Source: Methylophilus sp. TWE2 (lineage in GTDB: Bacteria; Pseudomonadota; Gammaproteobacteria; Burkholderiales; Methylophilaceae). Taken from it: DNA of 64,000 nt. The position numbers and the translations under genes are program-made. The stretch lies in NCBI RefSeq assembly GCF_001183865.1, contig NZ_CP012020.1, positions 1,550,001 to 1,614,000 on the forward strand, read 5' to 3'. This document shows positions 17,567 through 28,643 of this stretch, piece after piece (position 1 is the first letter of the stretch; each line of letters begins with the position of its first letter). The notes under the pieces are model-generated. The model saw only the letters and a list, made by a program, of their open reading frames with translations, had not been told where the DNA came from and made no database searches.

Positions 17567-17671
17567 ATGCTGACTGTTCCTGAATGCTACGCATGCGGAG
17601 CCTCATTCTATTTGTATTCTGAACACAATCTAACAACCATCACATACAAAATTCTACCGAATCCTGATTGA
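17567..17671 (+). CDS. Possible 34-residue ORF, probably a chance frame or remnant
   Basis: ATG 17567 to TGA 17671 encodes a peptide starting MLTVPECYACGASFYL with a CxxC pair. No ribosome binding site. Nothing else is visible in the 17524-17821 spacer. Confidence 0.12.
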   Translation: MLTVPECYACGASFYLYSEHNLTTITYKILPNPD

Positions 17672-17821
17672 TGTTTACCGTCATCGTGGAGCGCTGTAGG
17701 TGTGATCGGATAGTCCGACTGGCAATCAAAAGCCAACGTTAAAATTTCAGGCTCATTGAATTTTCATCTCATTTAGCGTGTTTCTGTGAAATACAGCATT
17801 GATAAAAATAGAAAGACAAAT

Positions 17822-17977
17822 ATGCTATCGAAATTAATCTTTGTCACAGGATTGATAGTTTCAACAGGGGCGTACGCCATGACCTCTATTAGCACACCTG
17901 TGCCAGAGCCAGAAAGCATGAGTTTAATTGCCATTGGTTTGGGGCTCATTGGCGTGATCGTCCTTAGAAAAAGGTAA
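17822..17977 (+). CDS. Minimal PEP-CTERM sorting-domain protein (51 aa)
   Basis: From ATG 17822 the protein is a signal peptide (MLSKLIFVTGLIVSTGAYA), about ten residues, then VPEPESMSLIAIGLGLIGVIVLRKR: the PEP motif, a membrane helix and a basic tail that exosortase recognises. Almost no mature sequence lies between. A longer GTG frame (17786) lacks a ribosome binding site. It may be a remnant of a larger surface protein or a true micro-substrate. A terminator follows directly. Confidence 0.6.
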   Translation: MLSKLIFVTGLIVSTGAYAMTSISTPVPEPESMSLIAIGLGLIGVIVLRKR

Positions 17978-18007
17978 CTCTGACGGAAACGTTAAATAAA
18001 CCACTGG

Positions 18008-18033
18008 AGCCCCACGGAATGTGGGGCTTTTTC
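18008..18033 (+). terminator. Terminator after the PEP-CTERM mini-gene
   Basis: AGCCCCAC / GTGGGGCT stem with 5-base loop and T5. Confidence 0.88.
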
Positions 18034-18085
18034 ATAGGTATGAACAGGGCCAGGATTGGTCTGGAGGTGGGGGTTACACCTCACA

Positions 18086-18110
18086 ATAAAAAGCCCGGCA
18101 GGACCGGGCG
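18086..18110 (-). terminator. Terminator after queF
   Basis: On the minus strand, GCCCGG / CCGGGC stem followed by TTTTTA. Confidence 0.85.
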
Positions 18111-18128
18111 TGATCTTTTTGCTTGAGC

Positions 18129-18575
18129 TTATCCGCGGATATTACTTTGCGCAGAAAATTGCGATAACTCAACATATGGTTGCGGTTGCCAACCCGCGGC
18201 GCGATGTTCTGCCACGACATTGGTAAAGATCCCGCCACGCACATAGAATTTGGCGGTGACACGCATAAATTTTGGATCAATCGCAGCGACCAAGTCGTCC
18301 AGAATCTGGTTGGTCACGGCTTCATGGAAGCAGCCTTCATCGCGGAATGACCAGATATACAGCTTCAGGCTCTTCAATTCCACGCATAATTTGTTGGGAA
18401 TGTAGTCCAGGTAAATCACTGCGAAATCAGGTTGGCCGGTTTTTGGGCACAGGCAGGTAAACTCCGGGATTTCCATATGAATATGAAAGTCTCGGCCAGG
18501 GTTGGGGTTATCAAAAGTTTCCAGTGTTTTGCTAGGTTGGGCCGTTGGTTTGCCACCGAGTAAATGTTCGTTCAT
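18129..18575 (-). CDS. queF: NADPH-dependent 7-cyano-7-deazaguanine reductase
   Basis: 148 residues, the short (unimodular) QueF form. Catalytic Cys in [14 protein letters not shown], the QueF signature [22 protein letters not shown] (Glu and His substrate residues visible), and [15 protein letters not shown] at the C-terminal part. It reduces preQ0 to preQ1 in queuosine synthesis and works after queD (15.6 kb). Divergent from smc. Confidence 0.95.
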   Translation of the reverse strand: MNEHLLGGKPTAQPSKTLETFDNPNPGRDFHIHMEIPEFTCLCPKTGQPDFAVIYLDYIPNKLCVELKSLKLYIWSFRDEGCFHEAVTNQILDDLVAAIDPKFMRVTAKFYVRGGIFTNVVAEHRAAGWQPQPYVELSQFSAQSNIRG

Positions 18576-18661
18576 TGCACTCTTCTTGGTTGTTTCTTGG
18601 TAAAAATGGGTATTATAACGCTTAAGCGACTATTCAAATTCTTATAAGCGGTTTTCTTACT

Positions 18662-21600
18662 TTGCGTCTGACACATTTAAAACTGGCGGGGTTCAAGTCT
18701 TTTGTCGATCCGACCACCATTCACCTGCATGGACAGCGTGTAGGGGTGGTTGGTCCTAACGGCTGTGGCAAATCCAATGTCATGGAGTCAGTGCGTTGGG
18801 TACTTGGTGAATCATCAGCAAAAGAAATGCGTGCCGATGCCATGGATGCCGTGATTTTCAACGGATCATCCAACCGAAAACCCATTTCACGTGCCAGTGT
18901 TGAACTGATTTTTGATAACAGCCTTGGCGGCGCGAGCGGTGAGTGGAGCCAGTATGCTGAAATCTCCGTCAAACGAGTGATTGAGCGAGATAAAGGCTCG
19001 ACATATTACATTAATAATATTGCCGTGCGCAGGCGCGATGTTGCAGACCTTTTTTTGGGGACTGGCCTTGGTGGGCGGGCTTATGCAATTATCGGCCAGA
19101 ATACGATTTCACGGATTGTAGAAGCACGGCCTGAAGAGTTGCGTGTGTTCCTCGAAGAGGCTGCCGGCATCAGTAAATATAAGGAGCGCAGGCGGGAGAC
19201 GGAACTCAGGTTACGCGATACCCGCGAGAATCTGGAGCGAGTAGAGGACATTTCCCGTGAACTCAATAAACAGATTATCAAGCTTGAGGCCCAAGCAGTA
19301 GTCACACAAAAATACCATGCTTTGCAGGCAGCCTTTAAGCTGGCTGAGGCACAGTGGTGGTGGTTGCGTAAGAGAGATGCTGTGCTGGCTTATGAAGCTG
19401 CTTCGCAAGCGGTAGAAAAGGCCGTGAATGGACTAGAAGCCCAAATGGCAGCTTTACGCAGTAGTGAATTGCAACTGGAGTTGAGCCGACAACAGCATCA
19501 AGATGCCTCCAACCAATTGCACATTGCACAAGCCGCCTTTTATGAGGCCAATGCGCAGGTGTCTAATCTTTCCTTACAGGTCAAGCAGTCCGAAGAAGCG
19601 CGTGACCGTTTATTACAACAGCAGCAACAATTACATGCCCAGCGTGAACGCAGTGGCCAGCAATATCAGCAGTTACAGGTGCAATTGTCTGAGAAGACAG
19701 CAGCCCTCGCCCTCGCAGAAACAACGGTTGCCGAGAAGGCAGAGGCGTTACGGATGTTGCAACAGGGCTTGCCTCAGCAGTCAGCACAGTTGCAACTCGT
19801 CCAGCAAGCGGCGCATCAGGCACAACAGGCTGTGCAGCACAGCCGCCAGCAGACGCAACTGGAGCAAAATAATGCGCAATTTTTACAACGAAACCTTAAT
19901 GAGGTATCACAGCGTTTACAGCAATTGCAGCGTGAATTAGAACAGTGGACATTACCGGATATGCAGGTAATGTCGCTTTATCAACAGCAGTTAACTGACC
20001 AGCAAGCTGCGCTGGATAATGAAGAGCAGTCTTTAAATCAGCTGCGTAGTCAGGAGAACAGCCAGCAGCAAGCCTTGCAACAGGCCAGGCAAGATTGGCA
20101 GCAGGCCCAGCGAAATTTGCATCAGCTGGAAGCTGAAATCCAGTCCCTGCAGAAATTGCAGCAAAGCAGCAAGCAAGACCAGCAGTTGGGGCCCTGGTTG
20201 CAAAAAACAGGCCTGCAATCGGTACCTCGCCTATGGCAGGCTGTGCAGATTCAGTCTGATTGGCAATCGGCACTGGAAGCGTTTCTTGGCCATAAATTGA
20301 ATGCCTTGTTGCCTGAACAATTATCCGGTTGGGCACAGTGGCCCCATCCGCACGCGGCACTGGCGGTTGCACAGCCAGCTGAGGTGAGTGAAGCTAGCGC
20401 TACGCAATGGCAGGGATTGCCCAGCTTGTATAGTTTGTTGACGATCAAGCAACCCGCTGTGGCTGGTGCCTTGCAACATTGGCTGGCGGGTGTGTACGTC
20501 CTGGAAGATATGCAGCAACTGGCACAGTATCAGTCCCAGTTGCCCGTTGGCGTATCATTATTGACAAGAAATGGTGATGTTTACCAGCGGTATAGTGTGG
20601 TGTATCACGGACGCCAGACTCACATGCAAGGTGTCTTGGAACGGCAACAGCATCTGGATAGCCTGCAGGCTGATCTTGAGCCTGCACAAAAAGCCGTTTT
20701 CTCAAGCCAGCAGCTTACGCAGCGCATAGAACAGGATTTGCAAGTCATTCGCCAACAGCAGCAGCAATCGCATCAGCGTATCAAGCAACTCACGACCAGT
20801 ATGCACGAATTGCAAATGCAGGTCTCAAGTATTCAGCAAACGCATGATAACGCTGTGCGCCGGCAAACCTCCTTGCAACAGGATTTGGCGCAGGCTGAAG
20901 CCAAACAAGCGAGCCTGGGTAATGAGCTGGCTTTAGCACAGGGCCGGATGGCTGAATATGAAGCGCAATTCGCTGGTTTGGAGCAAGCGGCACGCGAAGC
21001 GCAATCGCACAAACAGCAAACTGAGCAACGTTATTTCAATCTGCGTGACAGCGTGCAACAGGCTGAAAAGGCCCAGCAATCGCAAGAGTTCGAGCAAACT
21101 CTGCTCAAAAATGCCGTCAATGACTTGCAGCAACGTCTGGTCTACAACGCGCAGGAGACTGAACATTTACAACACCGTCTGGCTGAAATTGAGCAAGCGT
21201 TAACCATCAGTAATATGGAGGCACTTAAAGCCAATTTGGCGCAGGCGCTCACGCAGCAGCATCACTGTGAGCAGGCGCTCGCGCAGGCCAGAAACCAGTT
21301 GGCACAACAAGAGGCGGCATTGCAGCAGCAGGAACGCGACCGCATGCAGGTAGAGCAGCAATTACACCCTTTGCGCGATGCTGTGGAGCAAAAGCGCCTC
21401 AAGCAGCAGGAATGCCGTTTGCAAGTAGAACAATGTCAGCAGGCGCTGGCAGACACTGGGCTGAATGAAGAGGACATTCAGCAAGGGCTGGATTTATTAA
21501 CATCTGTGCAAACCCAGGCGCAAGCCACACAGAAACTGCAGCAGCAAATCCAGCAATTGGGTCCTGTGAACATGGCGGCCATTGAAGAACTGGCGACAGA

Positions 21601-22171
21601 AAAAGAGCGCAAAGGTTATTTGGACAGCCAGCTCAAAGATTTGCTAACGGCCAGTGAAACACTGGATGAAGCCATACAGAAAATTGACCGGGAAACACGT
21701 GGAAAACTACGCGCAACCTTTGATGAAGCCAACCGCAATTTTGGCGAGCTGTTCCAGACACTGTTTAATGGTGGAAATGCCAAGTTGGAGTTGCTAGGGG
21801 ATGAAATCCTGGACACGGGTGTGCAGGTGTTTGCACAGCCTCCGGGCAAGAAAAATACCACCATTCAATTGCTGTCTGGCGGCGAAAAGGCATTAACGGC
21901 AATGGCGCTGGTATTTGCCTTGTTCCGTTTAAATCCAGCGCCATTCTGCCTGATGGACGAAGTGGATGCGCCGCTGGATGATAGTAATACCGAGCGTTTT
22001 TGCCAGCTGGTACGCGTGATGTCCGAAAAAACACAGTTTCTCTTCGTGTCACACAACAAAATCACCATGGAAATGTCTCAACAGCTCATTGGCGTCACCA
22101 TGCAGGAGTCGGGCGTATCACGGATTGTCGATGTAGATATCGAAGAAGCGATCCGCATGCATGCGGCTTAA
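18662..22171 (+). CDS. smc: Chromosome segregation protein SMC
   Basis: 1169 residues. TTG start giving the family N-terminus MRLTHLKLAGFKSFVDP. Walker A GPNGCGKSN is near residue 32. Long glutamine-rich coiled coils (about 170-500 and 670-1000) flank a hinge (about 505-660). At the C-terminus are the signature LSGGEKALTAMAL and Walker B FCLMDEVDAPLDDSN. It is the condensin core ATPase that organises newly replicated DNA. zipA follows at 53 bp and ligA overlaps zipA, the usual betaproteobacterial smc-zipA-ligA operon. ScpA/ScpB are not in the window. Confidence 0.97.
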   Translation: MRLTHLKLAGFKSFVDPTTIHLHGQRVGVVGPNGCGKSNVMESVRWVLGESSAKEMRADAMDAVIFNGSSNRKPISRASVELIFDNSLGGASGEWSQYAEISVKRVIERDKGSTYYINNIAVRRRDVADLFLGTGLGGRAYAIIGQNTISRIVEARPEELRVFLEEAAGISKYKERRRETELRLRDTRENLERVEDISRELNKQIIKLEAQAVVTQKYHALQAAFKLAEAQWWWLRKRDAVLAYEAASQAVEKAVNGLEAQMAALRSSELQLELSRQQHQDASNQLHIAQAAFYEANAQVSNLSLQVKQSEEARDRLLQQQQQLHAQRERSGQQYQQLQVQLSEKTAALALAETTVAEKAEALRMLQQGLPQQSAQLQLVQQAAHQAQQAVQHSRQQTQLEQNNAQFLQRNLNEVSQRLQQLQRELEQWTLPDMQVMSLYQQQLTDQQAALDNEEQSLNQLRSQENSQQQALQQARQDWQQAQRNLHQLEAEIQSLQKLQQSSKQDQQLGPWLQKTGLQSVPRLWQAVQIQSDWQSALEAFLGHKLNALLPEQLSGWAQWPHPHAALAVAQPAEVSEASATQWQGLPSLYSLLTIKQPAVAGALQHWLAGVYVLEDMQQLAQYQSQLPVGVSLLTRNGDVYQRYSVVYHGRQTHMQGVLERQQHLDSLQADLEPAQKAVFSSQQLTQRIEQDLQVIRQQQQQSHQRIKQLTTSMHELQMQVSSIQQTHDNAVRRQTSLQQDLAQAEAKQASLGNELALAQGRMAEYEAQFAGLEQAAREAQSHKQQTEQRYFNLRDSVQQAEKAQQSQEFEQTLLKNAVNDLQQRLVYNAQETEHLQHRLAEIEQALTISNMEALKANLAQALTQQHHCEQALAQARNQLAQQEAALQQQERDRMQVEQQLHPLRDAVEQKRLKQQECRLQVEQCQQALADTGLNEEDIQQGLDLLTSVQTQAQATQKLQQQIQQLGPVNMAAIEELATEKERKGYLDSQLKDLLTASETLDEAIQKIDRETRGKLRATFDEANRNFGELFQTLFNGGNAKLELLGDEILDTGVQVFAQPPGKKNTTIQLLSGGEKALTAMALVFALFRLNPAPFCLMDEVDAPLDDSNTERFCQLVRVMSEKTQFLFVSHNKITMEMSQQLIGVTMQESGVSRIVDVDIEEAIRMHAA

Positions 22172-22224
22172 TGCCAGTTTTGTTGTATTATTACGCAAGC
22201 GTTTTAAAGGATAAGTAAGGTCAC

Positions 22225-25658
<3,434 letters not shown>

Positions 25659-25659
25659 G

Positions 25660-26538
25660 ATGAATTCTAAAATTACTTTAGCTTTAATCATCAATGTATT
25701 GATTTTAAATCAATCTTTTTCCAAGGATGCCAGCCTGGATTCATGCGATGCTGCGATAAAAAATCGACAATACACTCAGGCGATCGCCATCGCGGAACAG
25801 CACGTCGACCAAGCCGGATTCTGGTTATGTAAAGGCCGGGCGCAATCTGCTTTAGGCCAGAATGCCGCGTCGCTAGACAGTTTTAAGCAAGCCATTGCGC
25901 TCAAACCTAATGGCCTGGATTTAATCTCCGCATATATGTTGTTGGGCAATGCCCAACTTGAAGCCAAAACGCACGCTTTGGCTATTGATAGCTATCAGCA
26001 GGCGCTCAAATTAAGTGAGCAGCAAGAGATGCGCCGTTATAGCCGTATTGCGCATAATTTAATTGGCGAAGCCTATTATGAAATCGGACAATATACAGAG
26101 TCATTGAAAGCATTTGAAGCTGGCGAGAAGCTGGCCATGAATGATGACGAGCGAGCGGACAGCTATATACATGAGGCCCTGGTTTACCAGCAAATGCAGC
26201 AGACTGATAAAGCAATTGAGTACCAACTCAAAGGCGTGCTGATGCTGCGTAAATCTGGCACGCCTGATCAATATGCCGAAGCCAGTTTAGTCTTGGGTAA
26301 ATTATTTGTCGCCAAGAAAGATCTTGTAGGTGCAAGTAAAACCTATCAGCGTCTGATGGAATATGCCAGTGAGAATGGTGGCCTGTTTTATGAGGCTAAG
26401 ACGGCGATTTATTGGGCCGAAGTAAAACGTGCTGAAGGTGATATTGCTGGAGCTGATCAATTAATGAAACAAGCTGAAGCGATTGCAATGCAATATAAAG
26501 ACCCTGAACTCGATGAATTACTCGCAAAGTCAAAATAG
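25660..26538 (+). CDS. Exported TPR-repeat protein
   Basis: 292 residues. N-terminal hydrophobic signal (ITLALIINVLILNQSFS) and at least five tetratricopeptide repeats across about 35-285 (for example FWLCKGRAQSALGQNAASLDSFKQAIALKP). Likely periplasmic scaffold. It begins 2 bp after ligA, so it belongs to the smc-zipA-ligA transcript. No more specific function can be read. Confidence 0.75.
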   Translation: MNSKITLALIINVLILNQSFSKDASLDSCDAAIKNRQYTQAIAIAEQHVDQAGFWLCKGRAQSALGQNAASLDSFKQAIALKPNGLDLISAYMLLGNAQLEAKTHALAIDSYQQALKLSEQQEMRRYSRIAHNLIGEAYYEIGQYTESLKAFEAGEKLAMNDDERADSYIHEALVYQQMQQTDKAIEYQLKGVLMLRKSGTPDQYAEASLVLGKLFVAKKDLVGASKTYQRLMEYASENGGLFYEAKTAIYWAEVKRAEGDIAGADQLMKQAEAIAMQYKDPELDELLAKSK

Positions 26539-26560
26539 GGTTATCACGCGCAGGTAGCCG

Positions 26561-26592
26561 AAAACTCAGCTTGAGACAGGCTGAGTTTTTTA
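26561..26592 (+). terminator. Terminator of the smc-zipA-ligA-TPR operon
   Basis: AAAACTCAGC / GCTGAGTTTT stem followed by T's. It lies 12 bp before the dif site. Confidence 0.88.
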
Positions 26593-26603
26593 GTATTTCC
26601 ATT

Positions 26604-26631
26604 ATTTAACATAATATACATTATACGAAAT
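26604..26631 (-). other. dif: dif site (XerCD recombination), left end of integrated element
   Basis: Read on the minus strand: XerC arm ATTTCGTATAA, centre TGTATA, XerD arm TTATGTTAAAT. The centre and XerD arm match the E. coli dif site exactly, and the XerC arm is of the common ATTTCGxATAA type; in total 24 of 28 positions agree. dif is where XerC/XerD resolve chromosome dimers, activated by FtsK, and marks the replication terminus. The same position in the right-hand copy is 1908 bp away. Confidence 0.9.
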
Positions 26632-26703
26632 TAACCGTATCATTTAGCGGAATAGTTTTGCAGTTTTTCTACCTCCTACTTTTAACCCTTTGGAGACGAA
26701 AAC

Positions 26704-27102
26704 ATGAAAAAATTTCCGGCATTTTCTGACGCAGTTATCTTGCATCAAATTAACCAGCAGCAAGCAAAAATTATTTTTGCCGCTTTGCGTGTTCTCGATG
26801 CGCACTTATCACTTGAAACCCCAGCTTCTGACCTGGCTTTTGTGAAGACACAAATTCAAGACGTTCAAGAGTCTTTCGGCTTCAAGTTCTCGGCTGACCA
26901 AGTCAGCGACCCCCGCACCATGCAACCGGCTTTGCACCAGATGATTGATGCCCTTTGCGATGCATATACAAATGCTCAAGACAAACAGATACGCATGGCC
27001 AGCGAGTTTCTGAATGACCAATACGCTGAAAACTTTGAGCCTGATGTATTTAACCTGCCTAAAGGCGAAACATTAAGGATTGCAGGCCATGAGTACATCT
27101 AA
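26704..27102 (+). CDS. Hypothetical protein of the dif-integrated element (132 aa)
   Basis: ATG 26704 is preceded by GGAGACG. The 132-residue protein is soluble and mainly helical (KKFPAFSDAVILHQINQQQAKIIFAAL...), ending in a proline/glycine-rich tail (FNLPKGETLRIAGHEYI). No recognised domain. It overlaps the next gene by 14 bp, so the two are translationally coupled. First gene inside the left dif site. Confidence 0.6.
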   Translation: MKKFPAFSDAVILHQINQQQAKIIFAALRVLDAHLSLETPASDLAFVKTQIQDVQESFGFKFSADQVSDPRTMQPALHQMIDALCDAYTNAQDKQIRMASEFLNDQYAENFEPDVFNLPKGETLRIAGHEYI

Positions 27103-27277
27103 TGCCCAATCCAACAGAGAGCCCATTTCAGTGGCTACTTTTGCCCGCAATCTTGGCTTGTCAGAAGTCGTGGTCTACAAGTATTGCAAGCAAGGCCGCA
27201 TCTTTGGTGCTCGTAAACATCCTTTGACCAAGAAATGGTGGATTTACCCTCCAGCCAAACTCTTGCCTAAGCCTTGA
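27089..27277 (+). CDS. Excisionase-like HTH protein (62 aa)
   Basis: From ATG 27089 (overlapping the preceding stop). Residues about 15-50 form a MerR/excisionase-type winged helix: VATFARNLGLSEVVVYKYCKQGRIFGARKHPLTKKWWIYP. Such proteins bind attachment or operator DNA. A longer frame from 27080 is possible. Function in the element: likely recombination directionality or transcription control; inference only. Confidence 0.65.
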   Translation: MSTSNAQSNREPISVATFARNLGLSEVVVYKYCKQGRIFGARKHPLTKKWWIYPPAKLLPKP

Positions 27278-27741
27278 AGCGTAAGGCTAAGCGATACAAG
27301 CGCAAGCCATACAAGCCCATAAACCCTGATGATTTTCGATTGATAAGGCTAATGAACAAACTAACGATAGAAGATGTAGCCAAGTTGCTACATGTGACCA
27401 GCCGAACGGTTGCACACTGGGAATGCGGATCCGCCCGCATTCCCTATGCTGCCTTTAAGCTGCTGCGCATGAAAGCCAATGGCGAGTTTTTAAATCAAGT
27501 TTGGGAAGGCTGGACGATTAGAGCTGACGCCCTCTATTCTCCCACGGGTAGAGCCTTCAAACCTCACGAACTCACTTATCTCGCAAATTACTTCACGATG
27601 GCTCGCTACTGGCTAGCAGACTGTAATCAAAAAATGGCAAAACGACAACTCCAGCAACCCGCTAAGGTTCTGCGGCTTGTCACTTCTCAACCTGACAGTG
27701 AACGCGTCTCCTTGCTGCCGCATATGAGGTTTAAACGATGA
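27274..27741 (+). CDS. XafT / VC1465-like Xer recombination activation factor (DUF3653)
   Basis: 155 residues. Basic start MKRKAKRYKRKPYKP, then an HTH (DFRLIRLMNKLTIEDVAKLLHVTSRTVAHWECGSARIPYAAFKLLR, about 20-67) and a conserved second half (WEGWTIRADALYSPTGRAFKPHELTYLANYFTMARYW). This order and the phrases WxSGxARIPYAAYKLLR and WxGWxxRGDxLxSPxGxxFxPxE are what I remember of the VC1465/DUF3653 family, whose TLC-phage member XafT activates XerD for integration and excision without FtsK. Recognition is from memory. Start ATG overlaps the previous stop by 4 bases. Confidence 0.72.
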   Translation: MKRKAKRYKRKPYKPINPDDFRLIRLMNKLTIEDVAKLLHVTSRTVAHWECGSARIPYAAFKLLRMKANGEFLNQVWEGWTIRADALYSPTGRAFKPHELTYLANYFTMARYWLADCNQKMAKRQLQQPAKVLRLVTSQPDSERVSLLPHMRFKR

Positions 27742-28118
27742 GTTACTTTCATTTTAAAAAAAGCGCGGAGGAAGAGCGCCAAGCGATGACGACAAGCGTT
27801 TTTAAAATATCGCGGGGGGATGGGGGATGCCTTAATCCCCCATGCAGACAGCAATCTAACGCGCTACAAGCTTTTTTTCCGCGTGTCCCTGCCCTCTGCA
27901 CTCAACCCATGCTTATTACGCGCCCTGAAGACGGTTTTATGAATGGGCTGATTGCAAACCGCAGTCACGCGAAGCGTGATCGCGGTTTGCAACAGCACAT
28001 GGATGATTCTGGCTTCGTCTTCTTAATAACCAGCGAAGAAAGTCTCATGGGTGAGATAAAAGGAAAACGGCAAAATAGCCCGCTAAGGCGCGCCCTGCAT
28101 GGGTTTGGAGGTGTTTAG
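27738..28118 (+). CDS. Doubtful ORF across the hairpin region (126 aa)
   Basis: The ATG overlaps the stop of the Xaf-like gene (ATGA), which would allow coupling. The translation is low in recognisable structure and runs through two large hairpins (27820-27843, 27952-27992). I think this stretch is mainly a non-coding intergenic region of the element; a short coupled peptide cannot be excluded. Confidence 0.25.
   Translation: MSYFHFKKSAEEERQAMTTSVFKISRGDGGCLNPPCRQQSNALQAFFPRVPALCTQPMLITRPEDGFMNGLIANRSHAKRDRGLQQHMDDSGFVFLITSEESLMGEIKGKRQNSPLRRALHGFGGV
27820..27843. repeat. Hairpin with 9-bp perfect arms
   Basis: ATGGGGGAT - GCCTTA - ATCCCCCAT. It lies between the Xaf-like gene and the second HTH gene of the element. 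Confidence 0.85.
27952..27992. repeat. Long hairpin with GCGAAGC tip, candidate single-strand origin
   Basis: Arms TTGCAAACCGC / GCGGTTTGCAA (11 bp), one mismatch and one G:T, then TCACGC-GAA-GCGTGA. The tip contains GCGAAGC, a DNA mini-hairpin known to be exceptionally stable in single-stranded DNA and present in some phage origins. It fits a complementary-strand or rolling-circle origin. Confidence 0.65.
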
Positions 28119-28119
28119 C

Positions 28120-28443
28120 ATGAAAAAAAACTATTCCCTCTCAAAAAAGCCCGAATTCTACTATGACGACCGAGGTTATACGGTCGGCTGCACGGTTGAA
28201 AAGGCCGCCGAATACTTCGAGATTTCAACCCGCAGGGTTCGGCAAATGCTCATTGATGGCAAGCTGAAAGGCACAAAGCAAGGCCAGTCATGGCGCGTTG
28301 ATTATCCATTTCAGCGAACCATCGGCACCCGTGGCCCCGCTATTGAAAAGTATCGCAATCAAGGCATACAGCCATTAAAACAGCGCGGAAAACGCTGGAA
28401 TACTGGCAAGTTCAACAATCAGAAAATCAAGAAAGGAGAATGA
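28120..28443 (+). CDS. HTH (excisionase-type) DNA-binding protein
   Basis: 107 residues from ATG 28120, which has GGAGGTG upstream. HTH near 20-55: CTVEKAAEYFEISTRRVRQMLIDGKLKGTKQGQSWRVD, the layout of excisionase/MerR-like proteins that read helix-turn-helix plus wing. The C-terminal 45 residues are very basic. Last larger gene of the element; the start of a 20-codon ORF overlaps its stop. Confidence 0.65.
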   Translation: MKKNYSLSKKPEFYYDDRGYTVGCTVEKAAEYFEISTRRVRQMLIDGKLKGTKQGQSWRVDYPFQRTIGTRGPAIEKYRNQGIQPLKQRGKRWNTGKFNNQKIKKGE

Positions 28444-28502
28444 AATTCCTTCACTGGCTGAAACCCACACGGGAGACGAAACAGGAAAAACTCCCAAGGT
28501 AG
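28440..28502 (+). CDS. Short coupled ORF (20 aa), possible truncated gene
   Basis: ATG overlaps the preceding TGA (ATGA) and has AAAGGAG upstream, so translation signals are good. It encodes MKFLHWLKPTRETKQEKLPR and stops 10 bp before the right attachment site. It may be the truncated beginning of a longer gene lost from the element. Confidence 0.35.
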   Translation: MKFLHWLKPTRETKQEKLPR

Positions 28503-28511
28503 AAATCCTGC

Positions 28512-28539
28512 ATTTACCCCGCTATACATTATGCGAATA
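28512..28539 (-). other. dif-like attachment site with degenerate XerD arm, right end of element
   Basis: Read on the minus strand: XerC arm TATTCGCATAA, centre TGTATA, XerD arm GCGGGGTAAAT. The XerC arm and centre are canonical; only the outer TAAAT of the XerD arm is kept. With the left dif this is the product expected when an element whose attP has a poor XerD site integrates at dif. Confidence 0.75.
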
Positions 28540-28643
28540 TATTGATGTAATAAGATTGGATTAGCATGATTTCATCTCATTTATCGGCAATTTGTGAATT
28601 CCAAACATGTGTACCATCACAATTCAATATAGGGAGATGCCAT

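Larger units (their letters stand above)
26604..28539. mobile_element. Putative XerCD-dependent integrative element (TLC-satellite-like), about 1.9 kb
   Basis: A segment bounded by dif (26604-26631) and a dif-like site with a degenerate XerD arm (28512-28539). Inside are a 132-aa unknown protein, two excisionase-like HTH proteins, a protein like the Xer recombination activation factor, and a hairpin-rich non-coding region. It has no integrase. Elements of this type (IMEX) use the host XerC/XerD; CTX and TLC phages of Vibrio are the known models. In TLC the phage attachment site also lacks a proper XerD arm and XafT compensates. No replication initiator or capsid genes are seen, so it would depend on a helper or be decaying. 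Confidence 0.75.

Noticed and set aside
28589..28600. TTATCGGC near the CheX-like operon as a sigma28 site
   Set aside because: It is in the orientation that would fire leftward into the integrated element, not toward the operon.
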